In this document: positions 21,846 to 31,159 of the stretch, in pieces
Numbering within the stretch: the stretch's first letter is position 1
How the letters are laid out: every line of letters begins with the position of its first letter
From: Plasmodium coatneyi
Taxonomy: Eukaryota; Apicomplexa; Aconoidasida; Haemosporida; Plasmodiidae
Assembly: GCF_001680005.1 (NCBI RefSeq)
Contig: NC_033567.1
Coordinates: forward strand, 2,046,001 to 2,110,000
Length of the DNA stretch: 64,000 nt
Reading direction: 5' to 3'
Made by a program: the position numbers and the translations under genes
The notes under the pieces: generated by a model
What the model was told of the DNA's origin: nothing
Database searches by the model: none
The model's input: the letters and a program-made list of their open reading frames with translations, nothing else

Positions 21846-24800
21846 GGAAGATGTTCCTGAGCGAAGTGTTGCTAAGGAGCAGGTTCCATGTTCAGGGTTC
21901 CGGGTTTAGGGTGTAGTAAATATTTTTTCTTTTTTTTCTTTTTTTTTGTTTTGTGTATTAAGTTGTTTACATGTTCATTGTGTAATTAATATATGCGAGA
22001 AAATTTTTTTTTTTAGTTTACGGATGTGTTGATAAAATAAGCGTCCCCCCCCCAAAAAAAAGGAGGTGCTTGGCTTATACTGCTTTTTTTTTTTTTGTTC
22101 TTGTTTTGTTTGGTATTAAATTGTTTACGTTCATGTGTGGTCAATATAAGTGAAAGGAAAAATGTTCTCCGACTTTATTTTGACTTGTTGGTAAATTTTT
22201 CACTTTATTCACCTGCTGGTGAATTTTTTTTACTGAAGATTAGAGAATGCTCATTAAATTTTTTTTTGTTATAGGTTTTTACCTTTATAATTTTTTTTTT
22301 TAAAAAATACATAAGCACTTTTTTAAGGAGATTAGTACTTTTCTTTTTTTTCGCGCCCTGTTCGGAGTATGTTTCCTTATGCAATTATTCATACATACAA
22401 ATAAAGGGCTTAAAAAAAAAAAGAAAACAGCGTATCGATCCCGCAGAGGATATATGTTCCTGTTCTCTTCAAACTATAACGTCTTTTTCTTCCCTTAGTG
22501 AAGAGAATGTAGTGTGCGCGATTGCGGTGTCCCAATACATGTACCCCATCTTCCCTTTCATGTCAGTATAAATAGAATTCACATACTTCTGACGATTCCT
22601 AAATCTTCCAAAAAGTTAAGAACATATGGAAAACTACATTTTATATGCGATGTCAAAGCATGAAAAGCGCGGTCTTGCGTCTGCTTTAAACAAGGTCATT
22701 GCAATCATGCGCAATGAGAGCTCAGGCACGAATATCTACTCGGTTCCTTAAAAATGACGCACAAAATGCCATAAATAGTGGAGAAAAAATTGAATCCCAA
22801 ATATTCATAAATGTGCATCTATTTTCTTCTTTTTCATTGCAAACGGCGGAAATATACTTCACATCGGAACAGACAGACACACTCGTACATCTATACGTAC
22901 ACATATGCATACACATTGTCGCAGACGGAGGGGTGCCACTTTAAACTAACAAGTGTTTAATACTTTAATGGTTCGGCCATAACTGTGACGACGTTTCATC
23001 ACCTTTTATAAGCGCATGCAGAATGGACAGATAAAACACGCCTGACTTAAAAACTGTATCGCTCTGTTCTGTTCTATTATATAATTCTTTCCCCCTCTTG
23101 CCATCGTTACACAATCCATGTGAACAGCCATTTCGAAATTGTCCCCTTTACCCGCAAAGGATTACTTAAAATTTGTGCACTCCTTCCTCTTCATAAAAAT
23201 TAAGAAAACGCTTAATGGAGTTCCACGGGTCGGCAATTAAAACTTCTAATTTATGCTAAATATAAAATAAACCTCTTGATGCGCGTAATGACGGGATGTT
23301 CCACTTACAAAAGGACGGTTATCTATACATTGTACAATCTACGATGCAACAGCCTTTTCAATATTATACGCTTTCCAAACTATATTTCTGTAACAATTTT
23401 TGGACATTTAATGGATAATTTTTTGTTGGCTTCCAAGTTGGTAGGCATACACCACAAATTTAAGAAAAAATATCTTTATCCATATTTTCGTCATAACAAA
23501 GATTCCATTATAATATTCAGTTTATAATAAGTATAAAAATGGAAAGTTTTAAGAAGCAATTTATTTATAAATAGAAAAATAGGCACATTTCCGTACGTAC
23601 CTAATACATACGCAATGTTCATGATCTACACATATGCGCTCACATATTTTCTAATATATAATATATAAATGAAGGTCGCATAGCATCATTTATTTCTACT
23701 TGCTTCATTCATCAACTGGCAGGACAATTGCATTGCAAATATTACATTTAATTATTAAAAACTAAACATTCCTTGAAGAATGATTGTCTAACTTATTATG
23801 TACACGCAGACTACTGTTATATTGGGGTAAAAAACTCCACCTCATCGGCTAAACTGAGAAGAAAGATATTTCCGCTTTGTGCCTATGCCTTATATTTCAC
23901 ACTGGTTCCATCTAAATGTTTGTAAATTTTACCCACTTCAAAATGGGCGAACTCTCAGTGTGCAGCCGTTCCGTGCGGGGTACGCGTCAACAGGGGGGGA
24001 ATTTTCGCACAGGGTATTTCCACGCGGAAGAAACGCGTGCAAACTGCGTAATTGCTTCTACACATCCCAAAGAGAAAGGCACAAATGGTGAAAGTAAAAC
24101 TCGCTGTGGCGATTCTACATGGAAAAAGGGGCATATCCGCACACACATAAATGCATACATACAGGCGTACATACATACGAGTACACACACACATAAAAGC
24201 GTACATACATGCAGGCATACATATACAAACGCGCGAGCGGGACCCTACCCCTTCTTTTCGATGCTGTAGATCCAGTTTTCTTCAAAAAAAAAAAAAAAAA
24301 AAAAAATTGGAATATATTCATAGCATGGTAAAACAATTGCATATACGCATAAGCGCGGTAAAAATGGACTGAAGATAAAAAAAAAATAAAAACGAACACT
24401 CCCAGACATACAATCCGTACAGCAATGCTAAAAAGAGCTGTGTGAAAACAAAAAAAAAAATTAGTGATGATACTATAAGACACAGCTATACTAGCGTGGG
24501 CACACATAACATCCGCCTCTCCCCAACTAGGAGCAAATTTCGAAAATTGAATTTACCTCACCAGTAGGGAAAAGAAAAAATGACCAAGTGACTAAATGAC
24601 GAATGAAAATTTTTTTAATTAGCGCGATCATGTGCAATACGCCAACTCTTACGTGCGAACATCTGCCACAATCCACATTGCTCATGTGAAAATTCACAAA
24701 AGGGCGTCTTTTTTTTTTCATTAAAATTTTTTTCTTTTTTAAAATTCCGCGCATCCCTACTTTCCATACATTGCGGGTGTGCACGTAGGCCTTTCATGCA

Positions 24801-25108
24801 TTCGCTTCTTCAACAAATAACGTGATAATAACGTTTTCGATGTGTGTATGTGCATTGGGGCGAACTTCATTCCACTCCTACAGCACACGCAATTGTAATA
24901 TACGTGCCATACACGTGACCACACTTCTAAGGGCGTCCTCCTCACCCCATCATATAAATTGTGCCAACAGAGGGATCACTTCCGTGTTTAAGAGCGCACG
25001 CCAAAAACGGGCCACACAGATTGATATCGCCTGCCTGACTCCGCACCAGTAGACAGTTTGGCCCACCAATTATAACCACCCCCACTTTGCCACTCCTCCA
25101 GTGCAACT
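21846..25108. other. SICAvar 3' flank and P48/45 upstream region
   Basis: 3.26 kb without a credible gene. Up to 21911 the sequence still reads as the shifted SICAvar tail (see findings). From 21912 to 22430 it is T-rich, with a C9A8 run at 22046-22062. From 22440 onward it is ordinary AT-rich spacer with CATACATACA-type simple repeats (24140-24230) and A runs near 24285-24306. A small ORF at 23276-23527 looks random. The P48/45 promoter and 5' UTR must lie at the right end. Confidence 0.55.
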
Positions 25109-26461
25109 ATGTTGAAGCGCCAGTTAACGAACCTGCTGCTCGTGCTGTCCCTGCTGCACGTCATAACGCTAATACGGATGACCAAAGGAGAGGTCAAGTA
25201 CGTCCAGCCACAGGAGCTGAACAAGGACGTGTCCGGATTTTTCGGGTTCAAATGTAACTTCTCAAGTAAAGGGGTTCACAACATAGAACCCATTTTGACG
25301 GAAAAAAGGTCCCTCGTCTGTAGCATCTATTCCTACTTCATCTATGACAAAATAAAGTTGACCATCCCGAAGAAGACCGTCGGATCTAAATTTAAAATGC
25401 TACCAGAAAATTGCTTCAAAACGGTGTACACAAATTATGAAAAAAGGACAGAGGAAAAAATTGAAAACATGGGCTTGGTTGAATATGAAGTGAAAGAAGA
25501 TGATACGAACCCAGAATACACAGAAAAAATCATCACAATATCTCCCTTCAACACAAAGGATGTTGAATTTTTCTGCATTTGCGACAACTCTGAAAATGTG
25601 ATATCGAATGTAAAAGGAAGAGTTGCTTTGGTTCAAGTGAACGTATTAAAGTATCCTCACAAAATTACCTCCATCAATTTGACAACCGAAGCATATCCTT
25701 ACTTGCCTAACCAGATGAGTAAAAGCTCTTTCACAGAAAATAAATTGGATCTAGAACTTCAAGAAGGAGAACTGGTTGTCCTGGCTTGCGAAAAAGTTGA
25801 CGAGAAGTGTTTCAAAAAGTCAAAAGACGACTCTCCCAATTCTCTATATAAAAGCAACAAAGTTGTGTACCACAAAAATCTTGCCATCTTTAAAGCACCC
25901 GTGTATGTAAAATCTGCCGACGTCAACGCAGAGTGCTCCTGCCAATTCGAAGGCACCACCTATACTGTGTCCTTAAAACCTATATATACCAACAAACTCA
26001 TTCATGGTTGTAATTTCTCCTCCGATATTTCTACGCACACCTTCACAAACAATATCGACATGGCTCAGCTTGGGGACAGTTCACAAATTACCTGCAGCAT
26101 AGAACTTACGGATACTTCATATAATCACTTGATAGGAATGAGTTGTCCTGGACAAATTTCACCAGAGTGCTTTTTTCAAGTGTACCAACGAGAGTCCCCT
26201 GAATTGGAGCCCTCCAAAATGGTCTACCTGGATGCTCAATTAAACATCGGGAATGTAGAATATTATCAGGAAGAGAACGGAGAAAATACGGTTAAAATTT
26301 TTGGCCTCGTCGGAAGTATCCCCAAAACCACTTCCTTCACTTGCATTTGCAAAAACGGGAATAAAATTGGCTACATGTCCGTTAAAGTGGCCGCCGGTTA
26401 CTTTGGCTTCCTCGCAAAAATTTTTATCTTCCTGATTGTGCTGTTGCTGTTGTACTTCTGA
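25109..26461 (+). CDS. P48/45: 6-cysteine protein P48/45, 450 aa
   Basis: Gamete surface protein needed for male gamete fertility and a transmission-blocking vaccine target; it tethers P230 to the membrane. The protein has an N-terminal signal sequence (LLLVLSLLHVITLI), three s48/45 domains and a hydrophobic GPI-signal tail (GFLAKIFIFLIVLLLLYF). The match to known P48/45 is clear, with FKCNFSSKGVHN, SYFIYDKIKL, LIHGCNFSS and GSIPKTTSFTCICK. Cysteines: domain 1 has five (49, 71, 102, 156, 158), domain 2 four (227, 234, 276, 278) and domain 3 six (301, 329, 346, 354, 412, 414). The position where P. falciparum has its first cysteine reads KYVQPQELN here, so domain 1 carries one unpaired cysteine. 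Single exon; the ATG fits the signal peptide. Confidence 0.97.
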   Translation: MLKRQLTNLLLVLSLLHVITLIRMTKGEVKYVQPQELNKDVSGFFGFKCNFSSKGVHNIEPILTEKRSLVCSIYSYFIYDKIKLTIPKKTVGSKFKMLPENCFKTVYTNYEKRTEEKIENMGLVEYEVKEDDTNPEYTEKIITISPFNTKDVEFFCICDNSENVISNVKGRVALVQVNVLKYPHKITSINLTTEAYPYLPNQMSKSSFTENKLDLELQEGELVVLACEKVDEKCFKKSKDDSPNSLYKSNKVVYHKNLAIFKAPVYVKSADVNAECSCQFEGTTYTVSLKPIYTNKLIHGCNFSSDISTHTFTNNIDMAQLGDSSQITCSIELTDTSYNHLIGMSCPGQISPECFFQVYQRESPELEPSKMVYLDAQLNIGNVEYYQEENGENTVKIFGLVGSIPKTTSFTCICKNGNKIGYMSVKVAAGYFGFLAKIFIFLIVLLLLYF

Positions 26462-27548
26462 GGCGGGACACGCGCACGACGTTTGCGGAAAAGCATATAA
26501 ACATTGCGGAAAAGGATATGAATTTTGCGGCAAACGGGGAAGAGACTGACGATCGCGGCCGTGTAGAATACTGAACCTCCCCGTGGAACTCCAATTTGCT
26601 AACTGCACACCAAGCGCGTACACCTGATTGTACATATACACGCACATGTGTTTGCCCAAATATGCCCAACTGTGATGAGAAAAAGGCGCGACTTCTACTT
26701 TATTTTATTTCCCATAACGGTTTTTGTTCGCTGTGCAAAATTTCGCCGCTGCGTCATCAAGTCTTCGAACTCCACCGTCACATCTTTCCCCCCTTCACCA
26801 TAGTTACTTTTTCATTTCCGCACTGCGAGCCCCCTACTTCGTAATTCACACAAATGCAAAATAGACTCCCCAATTCTGAAAACTCCAAAAATATCTTTTT
26901 TTTTTTTTTAATACATGTGCTTATTTAATTTTCTATCGAGAATGTGTGCATGCTTTCAACATGCTGTATCCCTTCTGCGTACACTATTTTAAGTGCACAC
27001 GCATATATAGTACACATGCGTTATTCGCGGCAGAACGGACTGTCCTTTTTCTCTTTGCTATTTTGTACACCTGCATAAGGTGAAGATCTCATATGGGGGT
27101 TCACCGTCGGGTCATAAAACGAAGTGGTCAATTGTTTGCCTTCCGTGTGGCAAAATGAGGCAACAGGATGGGCGAATTTATCCTGCACACCCTACGGAGG
27201 AAAAGCAAACGTCTGGTGTAAATGAGTCGACCAAAAGGTGCACTCGGCAAAAAAGGCTACATGTAGGCGTCGTGCTGTCATGCAGATTTTAACTTGTTCT
27301 TTTTTTTAATGGCTTCACGTGGGAAAGGAATTTTTTTTTTTTTTTTTTTTTTTTGCCATCTCTAATTCGGAAGAGGAAATCCACCAGGAGGGCCATCTTT
27401 CAAATTCCCCCAAGTCGTTTTCACTGGTAACAATTTCTCCCCACAGTACATTCGCCCAAGGAAGGTGGGTATTTTTTTCCCCCCCGAATAATTATCCCCC
27501 GTTTAGAGGGATCCTGATTAGGCTGGGATAAGGGACACACCAGGGCAA
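26462..27548. other. Spacer between P48/45 and the next gene
   Basis: 1.1 kb with T runs (26897-26909, 27329-27354) and short ORFs only. It holds the P48/45 3' UTR and the upstream region of the 27549 gene. Nothing else was recognised. Confidence 0.6.
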
Positions 27549-28211
27549 ATGGCGAGGCTTCCACCTCTCCCCTTCCGCGGGAACATACGGAAGCTGTGCT
27601 TCCCTCTTATGGACGCAGCCCCCGCGTCAAGAAAATGTTGCCTCCACACGCACGTCCAACAGAAAAATGGAATGATGAAGACGACCCCCCTGGTAAGTAA
27701 ACGAAGTTACTTTACATCCCTATACGACACCAAAACTGAAAAAACAAAATTAATGAGCGAAATGGACGATTTGTATGACCACATTATAACGAGCAACTGG
27801 AACGACTCAGTACACCTCGTTCTGAATGTCTCTATTTGGGAAGGAATTCTAAACTCCATAGAAGATAAGATAAAGCCATATGAGCAGGATGAAGATATTA
27901 TAAAAAAAAAAAAAATATTAAATGAAGTATTTGATGTTCTGTTTATATTAGAAGATTTGCGAGACCATGTAAATGAACTTTTGGAACAGTCATCACGTGC
28001 AAGTGGACTGGCGGGGACATATATTTTGGCCTCCTTCAAAGTAGAAAACATGAATGAGCACATTGAATTTTTGAAAACCAAGTATGATGAGCTGCTGTTG
28101 AAGTACCCACTTTATAAGTACCAGATTGATATGGTCCTGGGGAAGGGGCTGGCCCTCCTACGGCAGAAATACAACTTCGAGTGGAGGCACATGCATAATT
28201 TTTTCTTCTAA
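27549..28211 (+). CDS. Unknown protein, 220 aa, possibly mitochondrial
   Basis: I do not recognise this protein. The ATG at 27549 gives 220 residues. The first 40 or so are basic with few acidic residues (MARLPPLPFRGNIRKLCF), which could be a mitochondrial presequence. From about residue 60 the protein is acidic and predicted helical, with a middle segment ILNEVFDVLFILEDLRDHVNELL and a C-terminal KYPLYKYQIDMVLGKGLALLRQKY. No membrane span is seen. A GTAAGT at 27693-27698 resembles a splice donor, but reading through keeps a plausible protein, so I left it as one exon; the N-terminus is therefore uncertain. Convergent with the PAF1-like gene. Confidence 0.65.
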   Translation: MARLPPLPFRGNIRKLCFPLMDAAPASRKCCLHTHVQQKNGMMKTTPLVSKRSYFTSLYDTKTEKTKLMSEMDDLYDHIITSNWNDSVHLVLNVSIWEGILNSIEDKIKPYEQDEDIIKKKKILNEVFDVLFILEDLRDHVNELLEQSSRASGLAGTYILASFKVENMNEHIEFLKTKYDELLLKYPLYKYQIDMVLGKGLALLRQKYNFEWRHMHNFFF

Positions 28212-28522
28212 CCCGTCGGGGGGGCTCTACCATATGTGTGCAAATAAATTGGTAGCAGCGGAAGCGGAGTGGACGAGGATTCATGAATAGACCCCCATGC
28301 AGTGTTCTACCCTCCACATCGTAACCCCACCAACGAGGCCACGATTTAAACTTTCCCTTTACATAAAATATTAAAACGGGTACAAGAATGGCGGAAATTC
28401 AGGATGGACAAGTTACACCACCGAGTGGCATCGGCGAGCACACACACAAAAAAAAAAAGAAAAAGGGCATCCGTAGATGCGGGAACGTACACACGCGTAA
28501 CAAACTGCACACGAAGCGGCGT
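28212..28522. other. Short convergent spacer
   Basis: 311 bp between two stop codons facing each other, including an A-rich run at 28447-28465. No gene seen. Confidence 0.7.
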
Positions 28523-30208
28523 CTACTTCTCCCGCACCAATATGTAATTTTTCCTCTTCTGCTGCCCCGTTTTGGAAAAAATAATTTTCCGAGACACGGT
28601 CGGGAACATGAAAGCCAAATTGTTCCTGTTAAACCCTATGACGTACGACAGAGGGTCGTTTTGATTCATCGCAAAAGATGGCGACTTATAATCCCGCACA
28701 TATTTGAAGCACTCTACTTTATCATCAGGAGGGGTACTTTGCGAATAGCTCACATTTTGGGTGATGGTATCATCTCTCTTGCTGTGCTCCCCTAGCTCTC
28801 CTTTCCTTTCCACATATTCGTACTCATTTGTTTCGTTAAACGTGACATGTTTACTCCGATGTTTCAATTCAACAGATGCGTTTCTTTCACTTTTTAACAT
28901 TGGAAACTTTTCTTCCTCCTCCTGCTCGTTCTTTGCAGGGTGGATTACCTTTTCACCCTTGGGCAGTTTATTTTTTAACTTCTCCCTCATTTTTAACTTA
29001 AAGAGGTACTTTTTTATGAGAAATTTGCTCAGGCTGATTTTTTTTTTCACTCCGGGGGTGTCGTGTGCTTGGTCGGTTATGTTGCCACGTAGGGGTGCAC
29101 CAAGAGCAGCGTCGCCGCTAACCGTATCATTTTTCAGCGCACCTATCCCGTTGTACCTACGCAGAAACCTATTCAGCACATACTCATCGCAACCCATGTC
29201 CTGCGCTTTGTACAACCCGTACAGATGCTTATCACGGGTCTTCTCTACCAAATGCAGTAACCCGAGCATACCGCTACTTTGCTTCTTCGGTTCACTATTC
29301 GATGTGGCATTCGCCCCCTTGGTTAGCAATTTATTACCATCCTCCCCACCACTGCTTCTTATGTAGTCACTAGAATTTCCTATCTCCATAATGCCTTGTA
29401 TATATTTATTGTTCCAAACACCAATGTGTGGCAAAAGGGGGTAAATTTTTTTCACCTTCGTGCCTTTCCTTAGCGGATGTGGAAAATAGAATTCGTATGG
29501 TACTTTCCTTTTACCACATTTTAGCATCAATTCGGAGGAGCCGTCATTCTTCCCCAGGGTGCCATCCTCAAACAGTTTGCCACCGTTCTCATGTGTGTTC
29601 ATTCCCATGGAGGGATTTTTTTCCCGCAGATCCAGATCCTTACTTTTCCTTTCTTCACTCTGCAGTAGGCTATTTCTAACCCTTCTAATGTAATGCGGAG
29701 CAACCCTATTTAGAAGTTCCAAATCGTCTTTTTCAAACGTATGGACAATCGGAGCACAGGAAGAAAACTGCTTCACCTCATCATTTAGGTTGATGTAGCT
29801 ATCCGTCCCTTCAACGTTTGCAATCTTCCCCTGTTCAGTCTCATTTTGCTCCTTTACCCAATTACTTATATCCTCATTATTTTGCATATTAAAGGAAAAC
29901 AAAAAAGGCAAATCCATGGGGATGTGTATATTCCTCTCTACATCATTTAACCTCTCCACCTTTTCATTTAACAGCATAGTTGTATAATTGAAGTTTAGGA
30001 TCTCATTGTCTACGTCATGTTTTAGAAATTTCACCCCCTCGTCTATGCTCGGTACGTCTAACACAAAATCGGTGCTTCCGCAAAATTTCTTTAACTTTGC
30101 TTCATTTTGTTGGTTCCGTATTTTCTTCGCCTCTTCTATGTCTCTCAAATTGCTCCTTTCACTTTTTCCATTTCGCTCTCTTGGCTTCTGCGCTTCCGGT
30201 ATATCCAT
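28523..30208 (-). CDS. Probable PAF1 subunit of the RNA polymerase II-associated complex, 561 aa
   Basis: PAF1 scaffolds the PAF complex, which rides elongating RNA polymerase II and promotes histone modification. Several collinear patches suggest it. FLKHDVDNEILNFNYTTMLLNEK (61-83; K-x-x-D-x-N-x-(I/F)-x-x-Y-x-x-x-x-L-x-x-K) resembles the PAF1 N-terminal FD-N-RF-x-Y-x-x-T-x-L-E block and is followed by a nearby IPMDL. APHYIRRVRNSLL resembles the PWMRKTEY region, KKIYPLLPHIGVWNN resembles the conserved PVFPDFKMW-type segment, and CFKYVRDYKSP lies near the C-terminal conserved REY block. These are by-eye matches. The frame is open to 30223, but the first ATG is at 30208-30206, so I start there. 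The middle is charged and low in complexity; Asn/Lys insertions are typical for this genus. Alternative: a Plasmodium-specific nuclear protein. Confidence 0.55.
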   Translation of the reverse strand: MDIPEAQKPRERNGKSERSNLRDIEEAKKIRNQQNEAKLKKFCGSTDFVLDVPSIDEGVKFLKHDVDNEILNFNYTTMLLNEKVERLNDVERNIHIPMDLPFLFSFNMQNNEDISNWVKEQNETEQGKIANVEGTDSYINLNDEVKQFSSCAPIVHTFEKDDLELLNRVAPHYIRRVRNSLLQSEERKSKDLDLREKNPSMGMNTHENGGKLFEDGTLGKNDGSSELMLKCGKRKVPYEFYFPHPLRKGTKVKKIYPLLPHIGVWNNKYIQGIMEIGNSSDYIRSSGGEDGNKLLTKGANATSNSEPKKQSSGMLGLLHLVEKTRDKHLYGLYKAQDMGCDEYVLNRFLRRYNGIGALKNDTVSGDAALGAPLRGNITDQAHDTPGVKKKISLSKFLIKKYLFKLKMREKLKNKLPKGEKVIHPAKNEQEEEEKFPMLKSERNASVELKHRSKHVTFNETNEYEYVERKGELGEHSKRDDTITQNVSYSQSTPPDDKVECFKYVRDYKSPSFAMNQNDPLSYVIGFNRNNLAFMFPTVSRKIIFSKTGQQKRKNYILVREK

Positions 30209-31159
30209 CTGGTCAGCAGCCAAGTCACATCAAAAGGAAAAGGGAAGAGGTTGGGGGGATACTCATGATGGGGCTTGAAAAGTTATCATTACGTTATATG
30301 TGTACCCTCATCTGTGACGCGCCTATAGGGAGCATGTGCTCTTCGCTTCACCCCAAACGGGTTGTCACTTCTCCCGCTACCAATTGCAGCTGATCAGTCT
30401 GCCAATTTTATAGTGTTAACCAGAGTGACGATCGCATTGAGCCAGCGTATCACCGCACACGCAAGTGATGGCTAGCTGTACCCACTTTCCCACGGTTCAG
30501 TGGAAGGAGAAGCCCCTTATCGCCTCGTCAAAAGGGCGGTCACAAAATGGGCATCAGAAGGATGCGCCAAATAAAAAAAAAAATTGTGACATTAAAAGGT
30601 TAGTAAAATGTATCAAGAAGGGGATAAAGCTTCCTTCACTCACCGGCCCGACCAAATTATTTATTACTAACTAAACCGTGCTCACAAAAAGATGGATACC
30701 CTTGTAGTGTGAAAAAAAAAAAAAAGGAAAAGAGAAAGAGCAGGCAAATGATCTCCCAAGGTGGATGCTCCATTGTTGTTTTCACTAACAATTTTTTATG
30801 TAACGTTTTTATTTTTCCACGCAACAGCTTTTCCACCTCTCGTTCGATTGGTTGTCCCGTTAACCTCCCTATCACGTGAGGCCCGTTAAGTTTTATCCCC
30901 CTGTGGAGAAAAATATTGTAGGTGCGTGGCCCTTCAGCGAGGGAAAAAAATTTCTTTTTTCCTTTTATCAGTTTTCACATTTTCGATACTTTCAAAAGTT
31001 TCACCCAAGTGGGTATTGCAAAATGATGGACGTGGGCGCAGTAGATGCAAAGTGCAAGCTTAGCCAGACCAGCGGTTCACCGAGCAATGCTGCACGCGCA
31101 AAAACTGGCATACGCCATGGTGATCAAACTGCTAAACAAAATTTGATAAACAAAATTTG
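30209..31159. other. Spacer between VPS13 stop and PAF1-like start
   Basis: About 950 bp between two minus-strand genes, with A runs at 30575-30585 and 30712-30725. It contains the VPS13 3' UTR and the promoter of the downstream gene. No credible ORF. Confidence 0.6.

Noticed and set aside
27690..27700. Splice donor GTAAGT inside the 27549 gene
   Set aside because: Read-through continues a plausible protein and no matching acceptor in phase was convincing; left as one exon with uncertainty stated.
30209..30223. PAF1-like start at TTG 30223
   Set aside because: First ATG in frame is at 30208; non-ATG start not justified.
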